Assembly (NCBI RefSeq): GCF_016862275.1
Contig: NZ_BOMQ01000038.1
Coordinates: forward strand, 1 to 59,433
Direction of reading: 5' to 3'
DNA: 59,433 bases
Source of the DNA: Actinoplanes nipponensis
GTDB lineage: Bacteria; Actinomycetota; Actinomycetes; Mycobacteriales; Micromonosporaceae
In this document: piece by piece, positions 51,261-59,433 of the stretch
Layout: each line of letters opens with the position of its first letter
How positions within the stretch are numbered: position 1 is the first letter of the stretch
Position numbers and translations under genes: made by a program
The notes under the pieces: generated by a model
Told to the model about the DNA's origin: nothing
What the model saw: only the letters and a program-made list of their open reading frames with translations
The model's database searches: none

Positions 51261-51926
51261 CTAGTTGGGGGTCGAGCGGGTGGCGGCCGCGGGCCGCACC
51301 GGGCGCAGCAGCGTCTCCGGGCTCATCGAGCCGAGCAGCTTCTCCAGCGCGTACTCGACGTCGGACTTCCAGGACAGCGCCGTGCGCAGCTCCAGGCGCA
51401 GCCGCGGATAGCGCGGGTGCGGGCGGACCGTCTTGAAGCCGACCGACAGGAAGAAGTCGACCGGGGCGACGCAGCCCTCCTCGCCGTCGCCGGCCTCGCC
51501 GAACTTCGCGTCGCCGAACGCCTCGATCGCCTTGACCCCGCGCTTGGTGAGGTCCCGGGCGACGCCCTGCACGAGCATCCGGCCGATGCCGCCGCCCGCG
51601 AACGCGGCCACCACGTGCGCGGTCATCAACAGGGCCGCATCGGCCGAGACCGGCGACGTGGGGAACGCCATGGACCGCGGGACGTAGGCCGGCGGGGCGT
51701 ACATGACGAAGCCGGCGGGCATCCCGTCGACGTACGCCAGCTTTCCGCAGCTCCCCCATTCGAGGAGGGTCTGCGACACCCAGGCTTCCTTCTCGAGGCC
51801 CGGATCACCCGAGGCGCAGGCCCGCTCGGCGGCGACCGGGTCGAGCTCCCAGTACACACACTGGCGGCAGGGCCGGGGCAGATCCTCGAGCGTGTCGAGA
51901 GTCAGGTTGACCAGGCGTCGCGACAT
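51261..51926 (-). CDS. GNAT family N-acetyltransferase
   Basis: A 221-residue protein with a GNAT core: LAYVDGMPAGFVMYAPPAY, then VVAAFAGGGIGRMLVQGVARDLTKRGVKAIEAFG, where the acetyl-CoA loop reads GGGIGRML, and VDFFLSVGFKTVRPHPRYP. A CxxC pair near the N terminus (RPCRQCVYWELDP) precedes the core. The substrate is unknown. It is a regular member of the actinobacterial block between cwlM and parAB. Only two bases separate its stop from the convergent cwlM stop. Confidence 0.85.
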   Translation of the reverse strand: MSRRLVNLTLDTLEDLPRPCRQCVYWELDPVAAERACASGDPGLEKEAWVSQTLLEWGSCGKLAYVDGMPAGFVMYAPPAYVPRSMAFPTSPVSADAALLMTAHVVAAFAGGGIGRMLVQGVARDLTKRGVKAIEAFGDAKFGEAGDGEEGCVAPVDFFLSVGFKTVRPHPRYPRLRLELRTALSWKSDVEYALEKLLGSMSPETLLRPVRPAAATRSTPN

Positions 51927-52124
51927 GCGGGACCCCTTGAGAGTCGACAGTTTTCCGGACTCGAAGCACGGTCCTGTTCACGTGCCCGTCCGCGCCCCCG
52001 CACGGATACTACGCCGCAATGGCCTTGAACGGGAGCGTAACGGTCGTTAACCGCAGGCGACCCCGGGCGTCGGACCTTTAGCATGGGACGCCGATGTGAC
52101 CAGCGATTTATCGAGGTGAGCCGC

Positions 52125-53426
52125 ATGACCGGCACGACCCAGGACGACTACACGGATAGGTACGCGCGGCGGGTCCGCGGGATGACGACGTCGGAGATCC
52201 GCGCGCTGTTCGCCGTGGCCAGCCGCCCCGAGGTGGTGTCGCTGGCCGGCGGTTCGCCGTACATCGCGGCGCTGCCGCTGGACGCGGTCGGGGAGATGAT
52301 GGGCCGGCTCGCGACCGAGCTCGGCACGACAAGCCTCCAGTACGGCATCGGCCAGGGCACGATGGAGCTGCGCGAGCGCATCTGCGAGGTCATGAGCCTG
52401 TCCGGCATCGACGCGGCCACCGGCGCGTCCCCGGACGACGTGGTGGTGACCGTCGGCGGCCAGCAGGGCCTGGACCTGGTGGCCCGGCTGTTCCTCGACC
52501 CGGGTGACGTGGTGCTCGCCGAGGGGCCGACGTACGTCGGCGCACTCGGCGTGTTCCAGGCCGCCCAGGCACAGGTGCGGCACGTGGCCATGGACGCGGA
52601 CGGCCTGGTGCCCGCCGCGCTCGAGGAGGCAGTCGTCGCGGCGGCCGGGCGGGCGAAGTTCCTCTACACGATCCCGACGTACCAGAACCCGGCCGGCGTC
52701 ACGCTGACCGACGCCCGGCGCGAGGAGGTCCTCGACATCTGCGAACGGCACGGGCTGCTGGTGGTGGAGGACGACCCGTACGGGATGCTCAGCTTCTCCG
52801 ACGAGGCACCGCGACCGCTCCGGTCCCGCCGGCGCGAGGGCATCATCTACGTCAGCACGTTCTCCAAGACGTTCGCGCCCGGGCTGCGGGTGGGCTGGGT
52901 CCTCGCCCCCCATGCCGTACGGGAGAAGCTGGTGATGGCCAGCGAGGCGAACATCCTGTGCCCGAGCGCGTTCGCCCAGGGCGCGGTGACGCAGTACCTG
53001 TCGACCATGCCGTGGCGCGAGCAGATCAAGACGTACCGCGAGATCTACCGGGAGCGGCGCGACGCGCTGCTCGACGCCCTGCGTGACCTGATGCCGGCCG
53101 GCACGACCTGGACCAGGCCGGAGGGCGGCCTGTTCGTGTGGGCCACCCTGCCGGAGGGGTTGGACTCGAAGGCAATGATGCCCCGGGCGATCGCGGCCCG
53201 CGTCGCCTACGTGCCGGGCACCGGCTTCTACGCCGACGGCACCGGCCGGCAGAACCTGCGACTGAACTTCTCGTTCCCGCCGCCGGACCGCATCCGCGAG
53301 GGCGTGCGCCGGCTGGCCGGCGTGATGGAACAGGAACTGGCCATGCGCGCGGTCTTCGGACCGACACCACCGCCGCGCCGCCGCGGGCACGCCGGCGCGG
53401 ACACTCCCGGCCCGGACTTGGCATGA
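52125..53426 (+). CDS. PLP-dependent aminotransferase (class I/II, MocR-free type)
   Basis: A 433-residue fold-type I aminotransferase without a GntR domain. Visible are VSLAGGSPYIAALP near the N terminus, TVGGQQGLDLVARLFLDPGDVVL, TIPTYQNPAGVTL, VVEDDPYGML, the PLP-lysine motif STFSKTFAPGLRVGW (Lys about residue 249) and the C-terminal LRLNFSFPPPDRI. This pattern matches 2-aminoadipate or valine-pyruvate type aminotransferases; the substrate cannot be set from sequence. The ATG at 52125 has GAGGTGA upstream. Its stop overlaps the ligase gene start (ATGA), so the two are coupled. Confidence 0.9.
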   Translation: MTGTTQDDYTDRYARRVRGMTTSEIRALFAVASRPEVVSLAGGSPYIAALPLDAVGEMMGRLATELGTTSLQYGIGQGTMELRERICEVMSLSGIDAATGASPDDVVVTVGGQQGLDLVARLFLDPGDVVLAEGPTYVGALGVFQAAQAQVRHVAMDADGLVPAALEEAVVAAAGRAKFLYTIPTYQNPAGVTLTDARREEVLDICERHGLLVVEDDPYGMLSFSDEAPRPLRSRRREGIIYVSTFSKTFAPGLRVGWVLAPHAVREKLVMASEANILCPSAFAQGAVTQYLSTMPWREQIKTYREIYRERRDALLDALRDLMPAGTTWTRPEGGLFVWATLPEGLDSKAMMPRAIAARVAYVPGTGFYADGTGRQNLRLNFSFPPPDRIREGVRRLAGVMEQELAMRAVFGPTPPPRRRGHAGADTPGPDLA

Positions 53427-54382
53427 TCACTTCCATGACCCACGTCTTGGTGTTGGCCGGCGGCCTGTCCTACGAGCGCGACGTGTCCCTGCGTTCGGGT
53501 CGCCGAGCGCTGGACGCCCTCCGCGCGCTCGGCCTGTCCGCGGAACTGAGCGACGCGGACGTGGCCCTGCTGCCCACGCTGCGGGAGGACCCGCCGGACG
53601 CGGTGGTGATCGCGCTGCACGGTGCGACGGGCGAGGACGGTTCGTTGCGCGGGGTGCTGGACCTGTGCGGCATCCCGTACGTGGGCTGCGACGCCCGCGC
53701 GGCCAGGCTGGCCTGGGACAAGCCGACCGCGAAGGCGATGCTGCGCGAGGCCGGCATCCCGACTCCCGACTGGGTCGCGCTGCCGCACGACCGCTTCTCG
53801 GAACTGGGCGCGGTAGCGGTGCTCGACCGGATCGCGGAGCGGCTGGGCCTGCCGCTGATGGTGAAGCCGGCACAGGGCGGATCGGGCCTGGGAGCGGCGG
53901 TGGTGCGCGAGGCCGCGGCGCTGCCGGCGGCGATGGTGGGCTGCTTCGCGTACGACTCGACGGCGCTGGTGGAACGCTTCGTGCCCGGCACGGACGTGGC
54001 GGTGTCGGTGGTCGACCTGGGCAACGGCCCGGAGGCCCTCCCGCCGGTGGAGATCGTCCCCCGCGACGGGGTGTACGACTACGCGGCCCGGTACACGGCG
54101 GGCCTGACGACCTGGCACACGCCGGCCCGGCTGGCGCCCCCGGTGGCGACGGCGGTGGCCGATACGGCGCTGGCGGCACACCGGGCGCTGGGGATGCGCG
54201 ACCTTTCGCGGGTGGATCTGATCGTCGACGGGGAGGGGAAGCCGCACGTGCTCGGGGTGAACGTATCGCCGGGGATGACGGAGACTTCGCTGCTGCCGTT
54301 GGCGGTGCAGGCGGCTGGGCTTGATCTTGGGAAGGTGCTGGCGGATCTTGTGGGGCGGGCGGTTGTTCGCGGGGGAGGGTGA
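53423..54382 (+). CDS. D-alanine-D-alanine ligase family ATP-grasp enzyme
   Basis: A 319-residue ATP-grasp protein. It has VLVLAGGLSYERDVSLRSG at the N terminus, VVIALHGATGEDGSLRGVLDL, GIPYVGCDARAARLAWDKPTAK, the ATP loop LMVKPAQGGSGLG, and the C-terminal metal-binding LGVNVSPGMTETSLLPL. These match D-Ala-D-Ala ligases, although a second ligase elsewhere is likely and the substrate may differ. Coupling to an aminotransferase gene by ATGA overlap suggests a two-step pathway on an amino acid. The start could also be ATG 53435. A strong terminator follows. Confidence 0.88.
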   Translation: MITSMTHVLVLAGGLSYERDVSLRSGRRALDALRALGLSAELSDADVALLPTLREDPPDAVVIALHGATGEDGSLRGVLDLCGIPYVGCDARAARLAWDKPTAKAMLREAGIPTPDWVALPHDRFSELGAVAVLDRIAERLGLPLMVKPAQGGSGLGAAVVREAAALPAAMVGCFAYDSTALVERFVPGTDVAVSVVDLGNGPEALPPVEIVPRDGVYDYAARYTAGLTTWHTPARLAPPVATAVADTALAAHRALGMRDLSRVDLIVDGEGKPHVLGVNVSPGMTETSLLPLAVQAAGLDLGKVLADLVGRAVVRGGG

Positions 54383-54400
54383 TTGGGGGCGGTCGTTCTT

Positions 54401-54441
54401 CGGGGTGGTTGTCCGTTGGATTGGGCGACCACCCCGTTTTT
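54401..54441 (+). terminator. Intrinsic terminator after the ligase gene
   Basis: A perfect 9-bp stem (CGGGGTGGT / ACCACCCCG) is followed immediately by TTTTTG, the clearest intrinsic terminator in the window. Confidence 0.88.
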
Positions 54442-55339
54442 GTTGGGTGGTGGCCTGATCTTGTTTCTGTGGTGGTTGGGTGGAGGGTTCACTCCTTCCG
54501 CAGGGTCCGGCCGCTTCCACAGGCTCGGCGCCTTCCACAGGCTCGGCACCTTCCACAGCCCCGCCCATCCCACAGGCCCCCGCCCCTTCCACAGGCGGCC
54601 CTCGCGCGAGCGTGAGCTAGGGCTCGGTTCTGGTCGGGGTGATTCCGCTCCGCTCGACCTTGGCCTTGGCCTTGGTTTCGGTCGGGATGGGGCCTGGGCC
54701 CTGTTCGCTCGGGCGAGGGTTCGGCGACACATCTTCGCTTGCCCAGACTTTGGTCGGCCGCAGCGGCTCCGGTGGGAATGCATCACTGGCCTTTCCGCCT
54801 GCGCGTTGTGTGCCGTTGTCGGTTGCAGTCGTCTGTGGGGGTCGCGCAAAGGTGCGCCGCTCCGGGAGTTGATCGTGGCTCTTGCCCGGGGTGCCGACCG
54901 ACCAACCGATTCGCGGTTCGGCTCCACTGATCAACCAACAGGACCCGTGACCGCGAGCAGGGAGCACGCTGTCCGTGGCCCAGCCGCCACGCGCTGACCC
55001 TTAGGTTCGCGGACTGTTGGGATGAGTTGCGTCCTGCTGGCTGCTACGCGGATGACCCCACCGCTGTGCTCGTCCACGGTGCCGACTTGATCGCGAGCCG
55101 CCTTAGTTCTCGACTTCAGCGCTTCACGGATGTCTCTCGCCGACCTTGTTGATTGGGGTGCGGCTGGGCTGTGGGCCTCCAGTCGCGAAGCGGGGGTGTG
55201 GAGTACCGCCCGCGCGAACGCGGATCAGGGCTGTGGACGGGCGGCCGCCCGAGGTCCGACCGTGGACTATCGCGGGCGGATTGGTCAGGGGTTGAGGATC
55301 GCTAGCTGCGCGCGGGGCGAGAGGTGGACTACCCCTCGC
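54442..55339. other. Non-coding stretch with TCCACA motifs
   Basis: No convincing gene: the open frames lack codon-position bias. Four TTCCACAG motifs (TCCACA cores at 54516, 54534, 54552 and 54588) lie in an 80-base GC-rich stretch with partial repeats (GGCTCGGCGCC / GGCTCGGCACC). TCCACA is the DnaA-box core. Isolated TGTGGA motifs at 55197 and 55232 precede the 29-bp array. Confidence 0.5.
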
Positions 55340-55775
55340 ACTTAGCCCGGCTGTGGATTGCCTACCCCACGGAGCCCGGCTGTGGAATGCCTACCCCACG
55401 GAGCCCGGCTGTGGAATGCCCACCCCACCGAGCCCGGCTGGGGACTACCAGTCCCCGAACCCGACTGCGGACCACCAGGCCCATCCAGCCCCGCTGCGGA
55501 CTATCAGCCCCGCGGAGCCCCGCTGTGGACTACCACCACCACCGAGTCCGGCTGCGGACTAGCAAACCCACAAAGCCACGCTGTGACTATCAATCGCACG
55601 TAGCGGTGCTGTGCGTCAACAACCCCCGTAGCCCGGCTGTGGATTACGACTGCGGGCGCCGGCTGTGGAGTACCGACAGCGGAGTCGGGCTGTGCAGTGC
55701 CAACCGCGCGGAACCGGCTGTGGAGTACCGACCGCGCGGTGCCCGCGTTTCGGCTGTGGGTTGGGCTGTGGACCT
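55340..55775. repeat. 29-bp degenerate tandem repeat array with TGTGGA core
   Basis: About 16 units. The best copies read CGGAGCCCGGCTGTGGAATG followed by CCTACCCCA. Core TGTGGA (or TGCGGA, TGGGGA and TGTGAC variants) starts at 55352, 55381, 55410, 55439, 55466, 55495, 55524, 55553, 55582, 55610, 55638, 55664, 55691, 55719, 55755 and 55767, mostly 29 bases apart. The period is not a multiple of three, so it is not a coding repeat. There are no unique spacers, so it is not a CRISPR array. TGTGGA is the inner part of the DnaA box on the minus strand. Confidence 0.85.
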
Positions 55776-55786
55776 GCCGACTTTGG

Positions 55787-57007
55787 TCAGTTAGTCGGGG
55801 CGGCGGGGGTTGTGGATTGATTCGCGGTGGCTAGCCCTCCTCGCACTGGGCTCTCCGCACTCTCAGCCTCGACTTCAACTTCGTCCTCGCCCTTGCCTGG
55901 GGTCTTGTTGGCGGGCTTGGCGCTGTCCGGGCGGTACTGCTCGGGGATCGTCGGCGACACGGACGGGGCCGGGTGGGGCGCCGCCGTGGTGGGGTGGCCG
56001 GGGGAGTCCGAGGCAGCCGTTGCATGGGGGACCGGGGTGCTTGCGGTTGGGGGCGCTGTGCCCGTACCGGATGCGTCGCTGGGTGGCGTGTCCTCGGCCT
56101 TGGCCGTTTCCGGTGAGATCGCGCTTGGGTTTTCGGGGATGGGCGCGGGGGAGGGTTTCGGGTCTGGGGTCGCACTTCCGGCGTCGGGTGTCGGGGTGTT
56201 GTTCCGCGCGGGTTCGGCGGTGGCGGCATCGGTGGGGTTGGCGGTGCGGGTGGCGTAGGAGGAGAGGTTGCGGGTCTCCGCGTTGGCCGCGGTGATGTCG
56301 CTGGGCCGGAGCGGGTCGGCGGGGGAGCGGTCGGGCGTGGGGCCTGTGGATGAAGCCGGGGGTTCGGCGCCGGTTGCGGGGGTGGTGTCCGGGGCGCTCG
56401 GTGGTTCGCTGCCAAATGTGGACGGCGACTGCCAGTGGATGTGGGGAGGCTCGGCGATGGCGCGGCCGCCGAAACCCGCGAGCCACTCCGCGACGAGCGC
56501 CAGGTTTTCGCGCCACTGCTCTTCCGGGATGACCGGCAGCAGGTCGTCCCAGAGCGACAGGAACGTGCCGCGGAGCTGCAGCCGTCCGTAGGGTCGCGCC
56601 AGGAACCACATGTGCAGGTGCGCCGAACCGTCGCCCCAGCGGTTCACGTGCACGCGGGCGACGCTGTCGAGGGATCGGATCGCTCGCTCCAGGCGGACCG
56701 TCATCACCCCGAGCTCCGCGGCAAGCAGGTTGGGCAGGTCGCCGATGTCGAGGTGCGAGCGGCACTCGAGGATCAGGACCATGGGCAGCCCGGTGGGCCG
56801 GTCCATGCCGCGGACTCGCCAGCGCTCGCTGACCCAGATGTACGCGTCGTCGGGCGTGTTGCAGGCGACGCAGTCGGCGGCGTCTTCGCCACTGCGTGGG
56901 GGCTCCACCTCGACCGGCTCGGCGAGGTTCTTGACGCGCATGTCTCCCTCGAAGGGGAAGGAAGGCCAGCGCGTGAAGTCGGGGAGCGGCGGGGGATTGT
57001 GGGGCAC
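55787..57007 (-). CDS. HIT-like domain protein with long disordered tail
   Basis: A 406-residue protein. Residues about 40-200 resemble the HIT superfamily: a CxxC pair (DCVACNTPDDAYIWVSERW), the central ECRSHLDIGDLP, and the histidine motif AHLHMWFLARP (HxH rather than the full HxHxH), preceded by RVHVNRWGDGS. HIT proteins are nucleotide hydrolases or transferases, and with the incomplete triad the activity is uncertain. Residues 205-406 are Pro/Thr/Ala/Ser-rich and disordered with an acidic patch (GEDEVEVEAESAE). The GTG at 57007 is preferred over the TTG at 57031. It lies between the 29-bp array and the parS cluster. Confidence 0.75.
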   Translation of the reverse strand: MPHNPPPLPDFTRWPSFPFEGDMRVKNLAEPVEVEPPRSGEDAADCVACNTPDDAYIWVSERWRVRGMDRPTGLPMVLILECRSHLDIGDLPNLLAAELGVMTVRLERAIRSLDSVARVHVNRWGDGSAHLHMWFLARPYGRLQLRGTFLSLWDDLLPVIPEEQWRENLALVAEWLAGFGGRAIAEPPHIHWQSPSTFGSEPPSAPDTTPATGAEPPASSTGPTPDRSPADPLRPSDITAANAETRNLSSYATRTANPTDAATAEPARNNTPTPDAGSATPDPKPSPAPIPENPSAISPETAKAEDTPPSDASGTGTAPPTASTPVPHATAASDSPGHPTTAAPHPAPSVSPTIPEQYRPDSAKPANKTPGKGEDEVEVEAESAESPVRGGLATANQSTTPAAPTN

Positions 57008-57147
57008 GACGCTGACCCTAGCCCAGCTCAAGGGGCACTGTCCCGGGTCAATTTCCGGCGGACTCGCCGATGCTCCCTCACCCGTTCAGACAGTGCCCGG
57101 AAGGTCGACGATCGTCACCTTCGGTGGGGGAGGGGCCACGGCGAAAG

Positions 57148-57169
57148 TTATCCACAGAAGTTATCCACA
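57148..57169 (+). promoter_or_regulatory. Two perfect DnaA boxes
   Basis: TTATCCACA occurs at 57148-57156 and 57161-57169, 13 bases apart in the same orientation and 10 bases from a parS site. They are perfect matches to the consensus DnaA box. Confidence 0.75.
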
Positions 57170-57178
57170 GGCTGACCA

Positions 57179-57192
57179 GTTTCACGTGAAAC
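57179..57192. other. parS site 1
   Basis: A perfect GTTTCACGTGAAAC palindrome, the ParB-binding centromere motif conserved in bacteria. Confidence 0.93.
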
Positions 57193-57216
57193 ACGACGTA
57201 GATGGTGCTCACCCCC

Positions 57217-57318
57217 TGTGGATACAGCGGTGGAGGACGTGTCATCCATCGGAGTTGTTTCACGTGAAACGGCCACGGGGAGCTTCTTCAACAGTCTCTA
57301 CGCACAGCTTGTGGATAG
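57217..57318 (-). promoter_or_regulatory. Two near-consensus DnaA boxes flanking parS 2
   Basis: TGTGGATAC (57217-57225) and TGTGGATAG (57310-57318) each match the reverse DnaA box at 8 of 9 positions and flank the second parS site. Confidence 0.5.
57257..57270. other. parS site 2
   Basis: A perfect GTTTCACGTGAAAC palindrome, 78 bases from site 1 start to start. Confidence 0.93.
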
Positions 57319-57435
57319 TGCTGCGTGCCGATCTCGGGGGCGCGGTTGTAGGGACGATGGAGCCGCTGCCGAGGGTTCGTCGGAGGGCCGCAAGTTGGCT
57401 CCGGGTGGCTGCGGGTCGGCGACCGCTTCCATGTT

Positions 57436-57449
57436 GTTTCACGTGAAAC
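57436..57449. other. parS site 3
   Basis: A perfect GTTTCACGTGAAAC palindrome, 179 bases from site 2. Confidence 0.93.
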
Positions 57450-58952
57450 CTGCGGTGGGCCGGCGGGCTGTTCGCCGTCTCTTCGGATGAGTCGGGCACG
57501 GGTGTTTGAGTGGTCGACGCGGTCCTGTCTGCGGCCTTCCTCTGTGACATCCGAGGTTCGTGGCCACTGCGGGCGAGCCAGTTTGTCAGAGCCCTCCGGA
57601 CGCCGTCTGTGCGTTGGTCGAACTGCAGTCTCGATCGCTGGTGGGCCGGTGTCCTGAGACGAGCTCGAGTGGTCGGGGGCCAGCTTCTCCTGCCGAGCCG
57701 CTCCACTGGACCTCGTTGGCACTCGGAGCGGCTTCCGAAGCAACGACGTTTCTTGGCTGTGTTTGGGCGGCGGCCTTGACCGGCGGTGAGCCGAGCCAGG
57801 TAGATGAGTGGGTCGTCGTGCTCCCCTTGGGACTGTCAGATCGGGATCCAGGCGGTGCTGATCACGAGGGGGAACCGGCCGGCTCCTTCCCCTTGTCAGG
57901 GTGAGGCTTCCTGGTCAGCTGCAGGGCTACTTCGGGCTCCTTAGCTAGGACGAGGCTCGAGCTTGTCATCCGAGTTCGATCTGGAGATGTCTTTGCAATT
58001 CCGGACGAGGATCGGCGGCACACGTGGCCTCTGCGACGACTGGGTCAACGAGGCTCCAATTGGCGGGTCCGTAGCCCTGCTTCCCCTTCGTCGGGCCGCG
58101 GTTCAGCGCCCGCTCAACGGGACGACTGTTCCCGTTGAGGCTGGCATGACAGTTGGTCCAGGAGGTGTTCCTCGGGCAGCTGGGGGTCGTCAGGCGGCTG
58201 CTTGTCCGGAAGGAAGGCAGCGCATCTCTAAGGCCACCACAGCGGCTGCTTGCTTCGGCGCGTCTGCAGTCAGGTTGGCGCTGGGGAACAGACGTTCAAA
58301 GGGTGGCACTACCGCCCTAAGCGAGCGGCAGACACCAGCCCGCATCAGGTGAGGGTGCCGCAAGTCTGCAGTGCGGCTCCACCCAGCTGCCTGCCGATGT
58401 GAGCGGTACGTGGTTACCTACCTGCCCGCCGGAGCCGGCGCGCGGCGACCCGTTCGGAGCGATGTGCGATTCATGGTCAGCAGTGAGCGCGGCTTCGCGA
58501 CACCCGATCGCGCTGGACTTGCGTGAAAGTGCCGGCTCCCCGGTAAATGTTCGCCCGGCTGCGAGAGAGAAGCCATCGGATCGACCGGGCGCGTCATTGA
58601 CGCGACGTGACGGGCGCCGACCAACGTTCGGGTTCTGTGGCAAGGAGTGAGGGTGGGACGCTCGGGTCATGGCCGCGTTGGGTTCTGATCGAGGCGGGTC
58701 CCGGGCGGGGCTCGGCAAGTCGGGGACCGCAGTTCAGTCCATGGCGAGCGAGCTGAGGGACGAGGCGCGCTTGGCAGGTCTTCCGGCCAACGCCGCTTGT
58801 AATCTCCTGGTCGATCACCGTAGGCCCGGAATCGTCGAAGCCGGCCTCCTTAGTTGATCACGGTGGTCCTGAGACGACCCTCGTTCGGCTCGCTGAGAGC
58901 TGGGCGGCGGAGTCGCTGGGTCATCAGTTTGTGTGGCCGGGGACAGTCGTTC
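57450..58952. other. Non-coding stretch inside the parS cluster
   Basis: Short ORFs exist on both strands, but none has the G/C-ending codon bias of neighbouring genes or a recognisable motif, and base composition is less skewed than in genes. It most likely carries no protein gene, or only decayed ones. No RNA gene was recognised. Confidence 0.5.
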
Positions 58953-58966
58953 GTTTCACGTGAAAC
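58953..58966. other. parS site 4
   Basis: A perfect GTTTCACGTGAAAC palindrome about 1.5 kb from site 3. The flanks (58967-59325) hold no recognisable gene. Confidence 0.93.
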
Positions 58967-59325
58967 AGCCCCAGCTTCGTGTGGCCGCCGGGCGGAGGGG
59001 CGTAGTGAAGATGGCCGGAGGACTCGGGCTAAGAGCCTTGATCGAATGAATGCTTGCCGAGCCGGATGTCGTGGTGGCGTGGTCGACGCTCGGTTCCAAT
59101 GATGCTGGCTCTGGTCCATCGAGCGGTCCACAGATCGGGTCTTTGTCAGCAGCCATCAAGCCGCTGATCGGCAGTCGGCTGCCGCGTCGGACTCGTTGGT
59201 CCCGGCCCTAACGAGGGTCACGAGCCCTCCGCTAGTTCAGGGTGAAAGGGCCTACCGCATAAGACTGCCTGGAGTGAATCAGGCCCAACTGTGCTGATAG
59301 CGATGTAGCGCTAAGGCCGGTGATG

Positions 59326-59339
59326 GTTCCACGTGAAAC
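59326..59339. other. parS site 5 (one mismatch)
   Basis: GTTCCACGTGAAAC differs from the parS palindrome at one base. It abuts the 7-bp tandem repeat. Confidence 0.8.
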
Positions 59340-59340
59340 G

Positions 59341-59433
59341 GGCTTCGGGCTTCGGGCTCCGGGCTCCGGGCTCCGGGCTCCGGGCTCCGGGCTCCGGGCT
59401 CCGGGCTCCGGGCTCCGGGCTCCGGGCTCCGGG
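59341..59433. repeat. 7-bp tandem repeat at the window end
   Basis: Two GGCTTCG units are followed by at least eleven perfect GGCTCCG units up to the last base, so the array continues outside the window. Confidence 0.93.

Noticed and set aside
54383..54997. 204-codon ORF after the ligase gene
   Set aside because: It starts immediately after the stop, runs through the intrinsic terminator and repeats, and lacks codon-position bias.
55340..55775. CRISPR array
   Set aside because: The units are contiguous and degenerate, with no unique spacers, no cas genes and a gradual drift of sequence.
55324..55794. ORF through the 29-bp repeat array
   Set aside because: The repeat period is not a multiple of three, so the translation shifts frame between units; this is not expected for a protein repeat.
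57510..57904. Short ORFs within the parS cluster
   Set aside because: No codon bias, no motif, and overlapping candidates in several frames of similar quality.

Overview
The window is high-GC actinobacterial chromosome, most likely from a Micromonosporaceae member (Actinoplanes-like), and lies close to the replication origin. This rests on gene order and content: rpsF-ssb-rpsR-rplI next to dnaB; ino1 for inositol/mycothiol supply; a murJ - pseudokinase - sigM - anti-sigma - trxB - trxA - cwlM block; and a cluster of perfect parS sites (GTTTCACGTGAAAC) mixed with DnaA boxes near the right end. parAB and dnaA presumably follow just outside the window. No rRNA, tRNA, insertion sequence or CRISPR array was recognised.

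Layout. 1-700: purine-rich tandem repeats. 702-3326 (-): molybdenum cofactor operon moaC-mogA-moeA-moaE, every junction a 4-base overlap. 3894-8830 (+): membrane GGDEF-EAL protein, an overlapping membrane glycosyltransferase, a small zinc-ribbon protein and a mycothiol-dependent-isomerase-family protein. 8835-20416: polymorphic toxin/immunity island. It holds an Imm35/deaminase/SUKH-3 protein (-), then (+) a YbaB-like protein, a WXG100 protein, a continuous 2741-codon toxin ORF and several immunity-like genes. 20413-28154: dnaB, a 1404-residue Trp-repeat membrane protein, and the rpsF-ssb-rpsR-rplI operon, whose rpsF starts with TTG. 28444-37562: envelope genes (a secreted anchored protein, an endonuclease IV family protein, two membrane glycosyltransferases, and ponA). 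37752-43212: DUF5318 protein, padR-ino1 with a palindromic operator, ogt, cca and an unknown gene. 43264-51258: murJ to cwlM. 51261-54382: GNAT protein, PLP aminotransferase and a D-Ala-D-Ala-ligase-like enzyme. 54383-59433: mostly non-coding, with a 29-bp repeat array, one HIT-like gene, five parS sites, DnaA boxes and a 7-bp tandem repeat running off the end.

How the genes fit together. MurJ (lipid II flippase), its pseudokinase partner, CwlM, PonA and the ATP-grasp ligase form a peptidoglycan set beside the origin. SigM, its anti-sigma protein and a SigR-type promoter before trxBA make a stress/redox set.

The most unusual element is the toxin island. The giant ORF carries two copies of a papain-fold glutamine-deamidase-like (Tox-PL) unit and two RelA/SpoT-like domains. 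An intact small gene (17801-18136) lies inside the ORF in the +1 frame, and codon-position bias switches to that frame there. A degenerate relative of the same small gene lies at 16748-16882, also in the +1 frame, between the second Tox-PL and the first RelA-like domain. This looks like a record of toxin-tip/immunity cassette exchange in which the toxin reading frame stayed open through nested immunity genes. Domain calls are from pattern recognition only; no database search was run.
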